A stretch of 64,000 nt of DNA from CAZKXX01 sp964556705 (lineage in GTDB: Bacteria > Acidobacteriota > Terriglobia > UBA7540): NCBI GenBank assembly GCA_964556705.1, contig CAZKXX010000004.1:1-64000 (forward strand). Direction: 5' to 3'. Made by a program: the position numbers and the translations under genes. The notes beneath the pieces were generated by a model that was not told the DNA's origin, did not search any database, and worked only from the letters and a program-made list of their open reading frames with translations. Of the stretch, positions 1 to 8,966 are shown piece after piece. Position 1 is the first letter of the stretch; each line of letters starts with the position of its first letter.

Positions 1-659
1 TGTGCGAAATCGCTCGCGCAATTCTCCAGGTAGAGCATCGCGTGGGGCGGGTCATCGCACGGCCGTTTCTGGGCAAACCCGGCGCCTTCACGCGCACCGA
101 GCGACGGCACGACTACGCCGTCGAGCCGCCGAGCCCCATGCTTCTCGACGTGCTCAAGGATGCAGGGTTGGAGGTCCACGGGGTGGGAAAAATCCCGGAC
201 ATTTTCCTGAATCGCGGCATTACGCGCGACTGGCCCGGAAAGAATAACCTCAAAGCCCTGGAGAGTACGGTGGCCGCGATGAGAGAGGCGAAACGCGGCC
301 TGATTTTCACAAACCTCGTGGACTTCGACATGCTCTACGGCCACCGGCTGGACATTCCCGGCTACGCGCGCGCCCTCGAGGAAGTGGATGAGTTCCTTCC
401 AGAACTGCTCACAGCGCTCCGCCCGAACGACTTGCTGATTCTGACCGCCGACCACGGCTGCGACCCGAGGGGTCCTTCGACCGACCATTCGCGAGAATAC
501 GTCCCGGTTCTCGCTGCGGGGGCCGCAGTGAAGCGCGCGACGAACCTCGGGACTCGTCAGACACTCGCGGATATCGGCGCGACCGTGGCGGAGAATTTTG
601 GATTGAACCTTCCGGCGGGAACGAGCTTCCTGAAAGAAATTTCGGTCAAGTCGTCGTAG
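1..659 (+). CDS. deoB: Phosphopentomutase, 5'-truncated by window edge
   Basis: Interconverts (deoxy)ribose 1-phosphate and 5-phosphate in nucleoside catabolism; a cytoplasmic alkaline-phosphatase-superfamily enzyme. The reading frame is open from base 3 (C-E-I-A-R...) and an in-frame ATG at 42 is internal, so roughly the first 170-190 residues lie outside the window. Visible hallmarks are VGRVIARPF, the metal-binding LVDFDMLYGHR segment and the TADHGCDP...STDHSREY metal/phosphate-binding block, all in the family order. The C-terminus is complete. Its TAG stop (657-659) lies in the left arm of a palindromic repeat. The downstream neighbour is convergent, so this is the end of its transcription unit. 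Confidence 0.95.
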   Translation, partial: CEIARAILQVEHRVGRVIARPFLGKPGAFTRTERRHDYAVEPPSPMLLDVLKDAGLEVHGVGKIPDIFLNRGITRDWPGKNNLKALESTVAAMREAKRGLIFTNLVDFDMLYGHRLDIPGYARALEEVDEFLPELLTALRPNDLLILTADHGCDPRGPSTDHSREYVPVLAAGAAVKRATNLGTRQTLADIGATVAENFGLNLPAGTSFLKEISVKSS

Positions 660-722
660 CGCAGCTCTGGTCTGCGACGTGCGGCCTCAACGGCCGCGGG
701 TCGGAAAACAGACCCGCGCTAC
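656..722. repeat. Palindromic repeat of the GTAGCGC type between convergent genes
   Basis: A 67-bp element starts GTAGCGCAG and ends CAGACCCGCGCTAC, so its ends are imperfect inverted repeats; a CGGCC...GGCCG stem sits in the middle. Both flanking genes stop inside it: deoB at the TAG of the left end and the facing VWA gene at the TAG read from the right end. It may double as a bidirectional terminator, but there is no clear T tract. Related ends occur at 34087-34226 and 35466-35758. Confidence 0.65.
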
Positions 723-1747
723 TGGCCTTTGGCGACGGCGGGAGTGTCGAGGCGCGGCGCGTAATAGCCGGTGCGGGTGCGGACGTTCAGGCGCGACTTG
801 CTGTGCGGGTCGGTAACCTCGACTCGAACGGCGCGGAAGGTGCCGTCTTTCTCCGTGTTCGTCGGGTAGTAGGCGAGCGTGTACTGATTGCGGATGTCGT
901 GCGCAATCTGGAGGCAGGTGGCCTCGACCTCGTCCAGAGAACGCGGATAGTAGGAGGCGCCGCCCGTGACTTCCACGATCTTGTCGAGCACCTTCTGCGC
1001 CCGCCGCGCGCTGCCGCGGCGAATCTTGAACAGCCCGCCCGGCTCTTCCTCACCCAGGAGGCCGACGACGTGAATTGTGGCGTCCGACTTCTGCGCGTAA
1101 CGGATGAGTTCTTCAAACGTATAACGGCTGGCGTTGTCCTCGCCGTCGGAGATGACGAGCAGGACCTTCTTGTCGCGCGTCCCCAGCTTGAGGTGGTCGA
1201 GCGAGGCGTGGAGCGCGTCGTAGAGGGCGGTGCCGCCGCGCGCCTGGCTCTTGTCGAGCGCGGCCTTCAATTCTTCGAGGTTGCCGGCGAAGTCTCCCGG
1301 AGTATCGAGGTAATAGACGTCGTTGAAGTTGACGACGAAGACTTCGTCCTGCGGGTTGGAGGTCTTGACGAAAGCGACCGCGGCGGCGTTGACCGCCGAG
1401 CGTTTGTCACGCATCGAGCCGCTGTCGTCAATGATGATGCCCATCGTGACGGGAATGTCCGCCTGAGAGAAAACCGAAAGCTGCTGCTGGACGCCGTCCT
1501 CATAGACCCGGAAATTTTCCGCCTTGAGCCCGTCGACCTGGCGCCCTTTCTTGTCGAGCACCGAGGCGTGCAGGACGACAAGGTTGACGTCCACCTTCAG
1601 CGTGAATTCGCCGCGACGTTCCTGGGCGGCCGAGTCCGGCGAGCGAAGCGGCAGGAACGCAAGGGCGCCGACCGCGCAGAGGACCCACATCCCCGCGGCG
1701 AGCCGCGCGGTTCTTTTTCTGGCCTGCTTCCTACTGAGTCGGAGCAT
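719..1747 (-). CDS. Secreted/anchored VWFA-related Acidobacterial-type protein (A)
   Basis: 342 residues with a basic N-terminus and one hydrophobic segment at about residues 17-34 (signal peptide or anchor), so the bulk is probably periplasmic or surface-exposed. A short beta-rich domain (about 48-95, 'VDVNLVVLHASV...FRVYEDG') precedes a von Willebrand A domain carrying an intact MIDAS motif, DDSGSM, with the later T and D positions (GGTALYDAL, ISDGEDN). This architecture is the family described as 'VWFA-related Acidobacterial domain'. Function is unknown; metal-dependent protein binding is inferred from the intact MIDAS. Its start overlaps the end of the next upstream VWA gene by 17 bp, indicating translational coupling. 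The stop lies in the palindromic repeat. Confidence 0.85.
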   Translation of the reverse strand: MLRLSRKQARKRTARLAAGMWVLCAVGALAFLPLRSPDSAAQERRGEFTLKVDVNLVVLHASVLDKKGRQVDGLKAENFRVYEDGVQQQLSVFSQADIPVTMGIIIDDSGSMRDKRSAVNAAAVAFVKTSNPQDEVFVVNFNDVYYLDTPGDFAGNLEELKAALDKSQARGGTALYDALHASLDHLKLGTRDKKVLLVISDGEDNASRYTFEELIRYAQKSDATIHVVGLLGEEEPGGLFKIRRGSARRAQKVLDKIVEVTGGASYYPRSLDEVEATCLQIAHDIRNQYTLAYYPTNTEKDGTFRAVRVEVTDPHSKSRLNVRTRTGYYAPRLDTPAVAKGQ

Positions 1748-2747
1748 AGTATCCCGTTCGCGCGTACACCTGGAGTGGAGGCAATCCCCTCGGCGGGTTC
1801 AATTTCAGCCGGATCCGCCGCCAGCGTCCGTCGCGGACGAGGTTGGAAGGCTTGTAGCCGATCACATACTGGTTGCGCAGCTCGACGGAAATTTTTTCCA
1901 TAATATCAGGTAATTCGTTCGCGTCTTCAACGCTGAACATCCGGCCGCCGGAAACCTCCGAAAGCTCCGCAAGCAGCCCCGGGCCGCGCGCTTCCTCGGG
2001 TGTGCGCGCGCGGGCGCTCAGGGGCTCGAAGATTCCCACGGAATAAATCTGCACGTCGGATTCCCGAACGGCGCGTTTCAGGTCGTTTTCGGTATAGCGG
2101 CTGTGGTTGTCGCCGCCGTCGGAAATCAGCAGCAGGGCTTTGCGGCTGGTCGTGGCCTTCTTCATTTCCGTCAGTCCGAGGTAAATCGCGTCGAGCAGCG
2201 ATGTCTTCCCGCCCCCCTTGATGAAGATCAGCCGGTCCTGAACGTTCTCGTACTTCGAAGTGAAGGGCGCCACGAGGTTCGGCCGATCCGCGAAGCTGAT
2301 GAGCATGAACTCATCCTGAGGGTTGGATGTCTTGAAAAACTGGAGCGCTGCCTCCTTGGCCTTATGAATCTTGGACCCCATGGAGCCGCTGGTGTCAAAG
2401 ACCAGCCCGACGGAAATGGGCGCATCTTCGGTGGAGAAGGCGAGGATGTCCTGCTCGACCTTCTCGTCGTACACCTGGAAGTTGCCGCGTTCCAAGCCGG
2501 TTACGATGCGGTCGTAGGGGTCGGTTACCGTCACGTTGATGATGACCATGGTCACGTCGACCTGAATCGGCGCGGCATGGATGGCGGGCTTTCGAACCGA
2601 AAGGTGCGACGTTCCCTGTTCGGGAGGGGAAGTCTCTTCCTGCTTTCCGTCGGCGGCGGGCAGACGCGCGCTCAAGGCCAGGAGGCACAGAAGCCCTATT
2701 CCCCCCAGGGTGAGCAGTGAAGCGTTTCGTTGGGCAAGATGTGCCAT
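1731..2747 (-). CDS. Secreted/anchored VWFA-related Acidobacterial-type protein (B)
   Basis: 338 residues from the ATG at 2747, chosen because it is followed directly by a typical signal/anchor segment (LLTLGGIGLLCLLALSA); an earlier in-frame ATG at 2858 would add 37 atypical residues. A mature linker rich in E/P is followed by the beta-rich pre-domain ('VDVTMVIINVTV') and a VWA domain with an intact MIDAS motif, DTSGSM, plus TSLLDAIY and ISDGGDN. It is paralogous to protein A over its whole length, ending with the same RTGYYAP motif. The two genes form an overlapping pair transcribed away from pyrG. Role unknown; both could be exported adhesion or assembly factors. Confidence 0.85.
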   Translation of the reverse strand: MAHLAQRNASLLTLGGIGLLCLLALSARLPAADGKQEETSPPEQGTSHLSVRKPAIHAAPIQVDVTMVIINVTVTDPYDRIVTGLERGNFQVYDEKVEQDILAFSTEDAPISVGLVFDTSGSMGSKIHKAKEAALQFFKTSNPQDEFMLISFADRPNLVAPFTSKYENVQDRLIFIKGGGKTSLLDAIYLGLTEMKKATTSRKALLLISDGGDNHSRYTENDLKRAVRESDVQIYSVGIFEPLSARARTPEEARGPGLLAELSEVSGGRMFSVEDANELPDIMEKISVELRNQYVIGYKPSNLVRDGRWRRIRLKLNPPRGLPPLQVYARTGYYAPTQ

Positions 2748-2925
2748 CACTCGAACCCTCGTCGGGTCGAGGCCACAAGCCCGGAGAACCCGGGCGCTGC
2801 CCTCCGCCCTGAAACGGCCAAGCCAGATTCTAGCACACTTCGCCAAAGATGGAAGCAAGAACGGAAGGCGGGCCGCCGTTTTTTTGTCCCTCCACCGGTG
2901 CCGCCGTTACCCGCGCGATTGACCG

Positions 2926-2955
2926 TTGACAAGGCCGCCGGGCGTGAAGGATAAT
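2926..2955 (+). promoter_or_regulatory. Sigma-70-like promoter of the pyrG operon
   Basis: A perfect -35 TTGACA (2926-2931) and a -10 GATAAT (2950-2955), 18 bp apart, lie about 140 bp upstream of the pyrG start. The predicted leader (from about 2962) contains a GTACCGA/TCGGTAC inverted repeat at 2961-2967 and 2992-2998. I see no terminator-like T tract in the leader, so attenuation is not indicated. Confidence 0.7.
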
Positions 2956-3096
2956 TGCGCGTACCGAATCCTGCCAGCGTTCTTCCGACGGTCGGTACGA
3001 GTCCAAACGAATCGTCCAGCCTTCCCCTTGAAGAAGGCGGCGGCTCAGCCCTTTGGAACGATACGGCCAATCCGAACATCATCGTCAGGGAGGCGT

Positions 3097-4755
3097 ATGA
3101 GTGCCAAGTACATCTTCGTCACGGGAGGTGTGGTCAGTTCGCTCGGCAAGGGTCTCGCCTCCGCCTCGATTGGATGTCTGCTCGAGGCGCGAGGGCTCAA
3201 AGTGACGCTCCTCAAGTTCGACCCCTACCTCAACGTGGACCCGGGCACGATGAGCCCTTTCCAGCACGGCGAGGTCTTCGTGACCGACGACGGCGCGGAG
3301 ACCGATCTCGACCTGGGCCATTACGAGCGCTTCACCCGCGCGCGCATGACCCGCGACAACAACTGCACGGCGGGGCGCATCTACGAGACCATCATCACCA
3401 AAGAACGCCGCGGCGATTATCTCGGCAAGACCGTGCAGGTCATCCCGCACGTCACCAACGAGATCAAGTCGGCGATCCGGAAGGTGGCCGCGGAAGTGGA
3501 CGTGGCGATCGTCGAGGTCGGCGGGACCGTGGGCGACATCGAATCGCTGCCTTTTCTGGAAGCCATCCGCCAGATGCGGCAGGAACTGGGCCGCGATAAT
3601 TCCGTCTTCATCCATTTGACGCTCGTGCCCTTTATCGGAGCTTCCGGCGAACTGAAGACCAAGCCGACGCAGCATTCCGTCAAGGAACTGCGCGAGATCG
3701 GTATTCAGCCGGACATCCTGCTCTGCCGGACGGACCGCTACCTTTCTCCGGACCTGAAATCCAAGATCGCGCTCTTTTGCAGTGTGTCGGAGGATGCGGT
3801 GATCACGGCAAAAGACGTGGACCACATTTACGAAGTGCCTCTGGTGCTGGCGACGGAGGGACTCGACACGCAGATCCTGAAATGCCTGCGCCTGGAAACC
3901 GCCGCGCGGGACATGGGGCCGTGGATGGATCTCGTCCACCGGCTCAAGAACCCGCAGGGTGAAGTGGCCATCGGGATTGTGGGCAAGTACGTCGAATTTC
4001 AGGATTCCTACAAAAGCCTCAATGAAGCGCTGGCCCACGCGGGCGCCGCCCATCACGTCAAGGTGAACCTCATCTGGGTGGAGGCCGAAGGGCTGGAAAG
4101 CGACAATTGGGAAGCGCAGCTCGGCGAGCTCGATGCCATCCTCGTCCCGGGGGGCTTCGGCAAGCGCGGCATCCCGGGAATGTTGAAGGCCATCGAATAT
4201 GCGCGCACGCGGAAGGTGCCGTATTTCGGCATCTGCCTGGGAATGCAGTGCGCGGTCATCGAATACGCGCGCAACGTCTGCGGGCTCAAGGGCGCGGATT
4301 CGACCGAGTTCGACCCCGCCACGCCGCACCGGGTGATTTACAAGCTGCGCGAGCTGCGGGGCATTGACGAGCTGGGCGGCACGATGCGCCTCGGCGCGTG
4401 GACGGCGAAGCTCAAACCCAACTCCTTCGCGCACCAGGCCTACGGACAGCTCGAGATTTCCGAGCGGCATCGCCACCGGTACGAATTCAATCGCGAGTAC
4501 GAGCAGGAACTGACCGCCCACGGCCTGGACCTGACCGGCGAGACCCCCGACGGCACCTATGTCGAAATCGTCGAGATCCGCGACCATCCCTGGTTTCTGG
4601 GCTGTCAGTTTCATCCGGAGTTCAAGTCGCGGCCGCTCGAACCTCATCCCTTGTTCCGCGCCTTCGTCGGCGCGGCCTTCGAGCACCGCAAGAAGCGCGT
4701 CCCCGGCGCCCGGGCCGAGCGCGCGACGGCTGAAGCCACCCGGGAGAGAAACTGA
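3097..4755 (+). CDS. pyrG: CTP synthase
   Basis: Makes CTP from UTP with glutamine and ATP, the last step of pyrimidine nucleotide synthesis. 552 residues, the usual family length. The N-terminal synthetase domain starts with the P-loop-like VTGGVVSSLGKG; the C-terminal class I glutamine amidotransferase domain has GGFGKRG, the nucleophile in GICLGMQC (the first Cys, about residue 380) and the His-Glu pair in CQFHPEFKSR. The start at 3097 has a GGGAGG ribosome site and gives the conserved MSAKYIFVTGG N-terminus; the upstream in-frame ATG at 2926 lies in the promoter and is rejected. Stop and kdsA start overlap (TGATG), so the two are coupled. Confidence 0.98.
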   Translation: MSAKYIFVTGGVVSSLGKGLASASIGCLLEARGLKVTLLKFDPYLNVDPGTMSPFQHGEVFVTDDGAETDLDLGHYERFTRARMTRDNNCTAGRIYETIITKERRGDYLGKTVQVIPHVTNEIKSAIRKVAAEVDVAIVEVGGTVGDIESLPFLEAIRQMRQELGRDNSVFIHLTLVPFIGASGELKTKPTQHSVKELREIGIQPDILLCRTDRYLSPDLKSKIALFCSVSEDAVITAKDVDHIYEVPLVLATEGLDTQILKCLRLETAARDMGPWMDLVHRLKNPQGEVAIGIVGKYVEFQDSYKSLNEALAHAGAAHHVKVNLIWVEAEGLESDNWEAQLGELDAILVPGGFGKRGIPGMLKAIEYARTRKVPYFGICLGMQCAVIEYARNVCGLKGADSTEFDPATPHRVIYKLRELRGIDELGGTMRLGAWTAKLKPNSFAHQAYGQLEISERHRHRYEFNREYEQELTAHGLDLTGETPDGTYVEIVEIRDHPWFLGCQFHPEFKSRPLEPHPLFRAFVGAAFEHRKKRVPGARAERATAEATRERN

Positions 4756-5588
4756 TGGGCCGGCCGGTGCCAATCGGGAAGCTCCGGGTGGGAGTCGGCT
4801 GCCCGCTGTTCCTGATTGCGGGACCGTGCGTCATTGAAAGCGAACGTCATGCCATGAAGATGGCGGCGCGAGTGGCCGCTGCCACGCGGCGGCTGGGCAT
4901 CCCCTGCATCTTCAAAGCTTCCTTCGACAAGGCGAACCGCACTTCGCTCAGGTCCTATCGCGGGCCGGGACTTCGGAAAGGGCTCGAGGTCCTGGCGGCG
5001 GTCCGAAAACGGTTCGGAATTCCCATCCTGACCGACGTCCACAACATCTGGCAGGTCACGCCGGCGGCGGAAGTCTGCGACGTCCTCCAGATTCCCGCCT
5101 TCCTCTCGCGCCAGACGGACCTGCTGGTCGAGGCCGGCCGCTCCGGCGCCGTCATCAACCTCAAGAAGGGCCAGTTCCTTTCGCCCTGGGATATTCGCCA
5201 TGCCGTCGAAAAGATCGCCTGGACGGGAAATCACCGCATCCTGATCACGGAGCGCGGCACTTCTTTCGGGTACAACAATCTGGTCGTGGACATTCGCGGG
5301 CTGGCGGCGATGCGCGAGCTGGGTTATCCCGTGATCCTGGACGTGACTCATTCGCTCCAGCTTCCGGGCGGGGAAGGGAAGAAGAGCGGAGGGCAGCCGC
5401 AGTTCATCGAGCCGCTGGCGCGGGCGGGCGTAGCTGCGGGGGTGGACGGCATTTTCATGGAAGTTCACGACAGCCCCGCCCACGCGCTTTCCGACGGCGC
5501 CAACGCGCTCGACCTGCAAAAGTTTGCGCCGCTCGCCGCACGCCTGCGCGACCTGGGGCGTTTTGTGCGCAAGCAGAAGTGGAGTTGA
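4755..5588 (+). CDS. kdsA: 3-deoxy-8-phosphooctulonate (KDO 8-P) synthase
   Basis: Condenses arabinose 5-phosphate with phosphoenolpyruvate to KDO 8-phosphate for the LPS inner core; cytoplasmic TIM barrel. 277 residues. Family signatures are IAGPCVIES, FKASFDKANR, QIPAFLSRQTDLL, KKGQFLSPWD and ERGTSFGYNNLVVD. The Cys in IAGPC (about residue 25) corresponds to the metal ligand of the metal-dependent KdsA class (for example Aquifex), whereas metal-independent enzymes have Asn there, so a metal-dependent enzyme is inferred. It overlaps pyrG by one base, a pairing common in Gram-negative bacteria. The other KDO genes, kdsD and kdsC, lie about 5 kb downstream. Confidence 0.97.
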   Translation: MGRPVPIGKLRVGVGCPLFLIAGPCVIESERHAMKMAARVAAATRRLGIPCIFKASFDKANRTSLRSYRGPGLRKGLEVLAAVRKRFGIPILTDVHNIWQVTPAAEVCDVLQIPAFLSRQTDLLVEAGRSGAVINLKKGQFLSPWDIRHAVEKIAWTGNHRILITERGTSFGYNNLVVDIRGLAAMRELGYPVILDVTHSLQLPGGEGKKSGGQPQFIEPLARAGVAAGVDGIFMEVHDSPAHALSDGANALDLQKFAPLAARLRDLGRFVRKQKWS

Positions 5589-5594
5589 AGGGCG

Positions 5595-5879
5595 GTGGCG
5601 AAAAACCAAAACGATTCTTTCCCGGAGTTCGTCCTCGACCAGCTCGGCCAACTGGACGGCGCCGTGTGCCGCCGGATGTTCGGTGGCCACGGGCTCTGCC
5701 GCGGGGAGACTTTCTTCGGCATCCTCTTCAGGGGCCGCCTCTACTTCAAGACCGATGCAAAAACTCGCGGCGAATACGCCAGGGCCGGGATGAAGCCGTT
5801 CCGCCCGAACCCCGGGCAGACACTCAGGAACTACGACCAGGTCCCCGGGGACGTTCTGGAGGACCGGAACCGGCTTTGA
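5595..5879 (+). CDS. TfoX N-terminal-domain protein
   Basis: 94 residues with a GTG start six bases after the kdsA stop, so almost certainly cotranscribed with pyrG-kdsA. The sequence matches the TfoX/Sxy N-terminal domain: 'RRMFGGHGL', 'FFGILFRGRLYFKTD' and 'YARAGMKPF' are characteristic. TfoX of gamma-proteobacteria regulates competence, but stand-alone N-domain proteins like this one are widespread with no established role and lack the helical C-terminal domain. A function in DNA uptake should therefore not be assumed. Confidence 0.85.
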   Translation: MAKNQNDSFPEFVLDQLGQLDGAVCRRMFGGHGLCRGETFFGILFRGRLYFKTDAKTRGEYARAGMKPFRPNPGQTLRNYDQVPGDVLEDRNRL

Positions 5880-5948
5880 GCTGGGCGCGGCGCGCACCGG
5901 AAACGCCCCGCTGAAGGCGTTCCACGACTGAGGAGCCGGGCTTCTCAA

Positions 5949-6323
5949 TTGAACATGCCCCTACAGGACGTCCGCAAAGAGCTCGCCCCGCTCATCAACT
6001 CCCGGCATCCGCTCATTTATCTCGAAACCTTTGAAGTGACCCGCGCGACGGGGATTCTGGCGCGAGTTGCTGACGAACTCGCCCTGCCGTTTTACGCCTG
6101 GACTGTTACTTTCGGCCTGGCGCGGGGAAACGGCGCCCCAATCCACAACACCCAGCAGCCCGCACAGGGGCTGTCACAAATCGAGGCCCTGGCCGACGAC
6201 GCGATCTGTCTCCTCAAGGACTTTCACAAGCACTTGAGCGACGGGGTAATCGTCCGCAAGCTGCGCGATCTTGCGCAGAGCTTTCGCCGCAAGCGCCGGT
6301 CGTTTCCTATTCCGATGCCATGA
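5949..6323 (+). pseudogene. Truncated N-terminal fragment of a Ycf46-like AAA ATPase
   Basis: 124 residues that resemble only the first part of stand-alone AAA ATPases of the Ycf46 type: 'LAPLINSRHPLIYLETFE' near the N-terminus and 'SDGVIVRKLRDLAQSFRRKRRSF' near the end, the point where the full protein continues to 'lll' and then the Walker motifs. No Walker A, Walker B or lid region follows; the frame ends 60 bp before the next gene. I infer a gene that lost its ATPase domain. It could be expressed as a short protein, but there is no clear ribosome site. The family assignment rests on motif memory, not on a search. Confidence 0.55.
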
Positions 6324-6385
6324 CAAGAAGTCTTATCACTACGTAGTTGACATTCTGATTAGCTCCGCCTAGCATCCTCTGACCT

Positions 6386-8890
6386 GTGGTCCGTGCGCCA
6401 ATGCGGCGGATTGGCGTCCGCGGACTGGAAAGAGGGATGGTCTTTCCGCCCGCGAAGGTTGATCCGAATAGCCTCGAGATGACCCAGACGACTCTCGGCC
6501 GCATGCGATTTTGGAGGGCCCCTTTTCGGCGCAGTCGCGCTCTTCGGCTCCCCTCCATTCCCTGGAATTCCGCCTTCGCCTTGCTGGCCGCAATCGCTGC
6601 GTGCCCGTGGGTGGCTCGTTCGTCTCCCCCACAGTTGGGTCCGCGGGTGGAGATCCGGGTCGCGCGGGTTTCGGAGCCTCCCAGGCTCGAGGACTTCCTG
6701 GAGATGAAACCGCGCCCGGAGTGGGAAGGGCGCCTGACGCGCGTCGGGAATTTCATTCAGTATCTGCCGAACGACGGCGCGCCTGCCACGCAGCCGACCG
6801 AGGCCTACTTCGGCTACGACAACAATCATTTCTATGCCGTCGTCGTCTGCTTCGATTCCGAACCCGACAAAATCCGCGCGCGCCTGGCGCGGCGGGAAAA
6901 AATCAACGAAGACGATTTCGTCGCCCTCGTCCTCGACACCTTCCACGACGAGCGCCGGGGCTATCAGTTCTGGTCCAACCCGCTGGGGATTCAGTCCGAC
7001 AACATCTGGACGGAAGGGCGGGGGTTGGATTTTTCCTTCGATACGGTGTGGCATTCGCGCGCGAAGATCACGGAACAGGGGTACGTCGTCTGGATGGCCA
7101 TCCCGTTCAAGAGCCTGCGCTTCAAGCGCGCCGCCGAGCAGAAGTGGGGAATCGCCGTGTGGCGCATCATCCCGCGGCTGAGCGAAGAGTCCACCTGGCC
7201 GCGGATCTCCTCGCGCATCGAGGGTGAATTGAACCAGTCCGCGACGATGTACGGGCTGCGCGACATTTCCCCCGGCCGCAACATCCAGCTCGTGCCCTAC
7301 GCTTTTGCGCGCTCGTTCCGCGCCCTGGACACCCGCGACGCGGGCGGGCCGAGGTTTGTGACCGACAACTTCGACCCGCAGGCGGGTCTGGACGCCAAGC
7401 TCATTCTCAAAGACAGCTTCGTCCTCGACGTCGCCGTGAATCCCGATTTCAGCCAGGTCGAATCCGACGAGCCGCAAATCACTTTGAACCGTCGGTTCGA
7501 AGTTTTTTTCCCGGAGAAGCGCCCGTTCTTCATCGAGAACGCCGGTTTCTTCCAGACTCCCATCAACCTGTTTTTCACGCGACGGATCGCCGACCCGCAA
7601 TGGGGGGTTCGCCTGACCGGCAAGCGCGGCCCCTACGCGGTCGGGGTGCTGCTGGCCGACGATGAGGCGCCGGGGAAAACGGTTCCCGCGGGCGACCCGC
7701 TGTTCGGGCAGCGCGCCCGGGTCGGCGTGGCGCGAGTTGAGCGCGACATCTTCAAGCAGTCCGCGGTGGGATTCATCTATGCCGACCGCGAACTGGCCGG
7801 GGGATTCAATCGAGTGGGCGGTGTGGACACGCGGTTGAAGCTCAGCGACAACTGGGTGACAACGCTCCAGGCGGTCACGAGTTCGACGCGGCGGCAGGAT
7901 GGCAGTCGCTTCGGCGGCCCTGCCTATAAAGGCCGGATTCGCCGCACGGGGCGTCATTTCTTTTACGGTCTGGATTACGACGACCGCAGCCCGGGCTTTT
8001 TCACCGAGACCGGATTCCTGGCCGAAAGCCAGGTGGGCAGTCCCTTGTTGCGCAGCCGCGTGATTACGCTGCCCAGCCTGCGCACGGACATGCGCAGCGT
8101 CCGGCAGTATGCCTCGTATCTTTTCCGCCCGGAAAGCAAGTCCGTCATCTCCTGGGGACCCGCCCTGCTCCTCCAACGGACCTGGGACTACGACGGGACA
8201 CCTCTGCACAAGTTTCACGACGCGTCCTTGCGGCTGGAATTGCCGGGATTCACCTATTTTGAGGCTTTCCAGGCGGCGGACCGCGAACGCCTGCGCCCCG
8301 AGGATTTCTTTCTGCTGCCTCAGAGCCGGTCGTTCTCCCACAGCCGCAACGGCCTTTACGTGAGCTCGCAAGCGCTGAGCGGAATGAACTTTTTCGCGCA
8401 ATTCTCGCGCGGCACGGGTATCAACTTCGTGCCCGCGCAAGGCCAGGCGCCTTTTCTGACCCGCCTCGACCGGGGGAGCCTGGGTTTGATCCTCCGCCCC
8501 TGGACCCCGCTTCGGGTGGAAAACAGTTACCTGCTGGAACGCCTGCGCGACCGTTCCAGTGGCGCGAGCGTCTTCAACAACCACATCATCCGGTCGAATT
8601 GGAACTGGCAGTTCAACCGGGAATTCTCTCTGCGCGTCATTCTCCGGTACGACGCGGTCCTCGCCAACCCGCAGTTCACGTCGCTCGAGACCACGCGGAA
8701 CTTCAACGCCGACTTCCTCTTCACATATCTCATGAATCCCTGGACGGCGCTCTACGTCGGCTACAACGGAAATCTCCAGAACATCGAATTGCTGACGACG
8801 CCGGAGGGACGCGAGCTGGCCCGGACCAGCGGGTTCCTCACCGACGCGCGACAATTCTTTGTCAAATTCTCCTACCTGGTGCGTTTCTGA
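6386..8890 (+). CDS. DUF5916-type outer-membrane protein with CBM9-like N-domain
   Basis: Up to 834 residues; the true start is uncertain (ATGs at 6386, 6479 and 6503). The shorter starts place a basic stretch and the hydrophobic segment 'SAFALLAAIAACPWVA' as a signal peptide. A carbohydrate-binding-family-9-like beta domain follows ('TEAYFGYDNNHFYAVVVCFDSEPDKI', 'DDFVALVLDTFHD', 'WMAIPFKSLRF'), then a long region that looks like an outer-membrane beta-barrel with alternating aromatic strands and a C-terminal Phe (SYLVRF). This matches the DUF5916 family common in Bacteroidetes and Acidobacteria. Ligand unknown; glycan or polymer binding at the cell surface is an inference from the CBM9-like fold. 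It stands alone on the strand after the AAA remnant. Confidence 0.75.
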   Translation: MVRAPMRRIGVRGLERGMVFPPAKVDPNSLEMTQTTLGRMRFWRAPFRRSRALRLPSIPWNSAFALLAAIAACPWVARSSPPQLGPRVEIRVARVSEPPRLEDFLEMKPRPEWEGRLTRVGNFIQYLPNDGAPATQPTEAYFGYDNNHFYAVVVCFDSEPDKIRARLARREKINEDDFVALVLDTFHDERRGYQFWSNPLGIQSDNIWTEGRGLDFSFDTVWHSRAKITEQGYVVWMAIPFKSLRFKRAAEQKWGIAVWRIIPRLSEESTWPRISSRIEGELNQSATMYGLRDISPGRNIQLVPYAFARSFRALDTRDAGGPRFVTDNFDPQAGLDAKLILKDSFVLDVAVNPDFSQVESDEPQITLNRRFEVFFPEKRPFFIENAGFFQTPINLFFTRRIADPQWGVRLTGKRGPYAVGVLLADDEAPGKTVPAGDPLFGQRARVGVARVERDIFKQSAVGFIYADRELAGGFNRVGGVDTRLKLSDNWVTTLQAVTSSTRRQDGSRFGGPAYKGRIRRTGRHFFYGLDYDDRSPGFFTETGFLAESQVGSPLLRSRVITLPSLRTDMRSVRQYASYLFRPESKSVISWGPALLLQRTWDYDGTPLHKFHDASLRLELPGFTYFEAFQAADRERLRPEDFFLLPQSRSFSHSRNGLYVSSQALSGMNFFAQFSRGTGINFVPAQGQAPFLTRLDRGSLGLILRPWTPLRVENSYLLERLRDRSSGASVFNNHIIRSNWNWQFNREFSLRVILRYDAVLANPQFTSLETTRNFNADFLFTYLMNPWTALYVGYNGNLQNIELLTTPEGRELARTSGFLTDARQFFVKFSYLVRF

Positions 8891-8909
8891 AAGGGAGGAG
8901 GCGAACGGC

Positions 8910-8938
8910 TTGACCATGTCCCCGGAGTGCGCTAGTTT
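8910..8938 (+). promoter_or_regulatory. Candidate promoter of the diguanylate cyclase gene
   Basis: TTGACC (8910-8915) and TAGTTT (8933-8938) are separated by 17 bp and end 28 bp before the ATG at 8967. The -35 is good and the -10 weak. No ribosome-binding consensus is obvious before the ATG. Confidence 0.35.
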
Positions 8939-8966
8939 CCCCTGTTGAAGGCGCGCCTTCTGCCCC

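Noticed and set aside
803..1903. Long open frame (366 codons) antisense to the VWA gene
   Set aside because: A GC-rich shadow of the VWA coding frame with no signal, domain or ribosome site; the VWA frame has clear domains.
2961..3096. Attenuator in the pyrG leader
   Set aside because: An inverted repeat is present (2961-2967 and 2992-2998), but there is no T tract or alternative structure to support termination.
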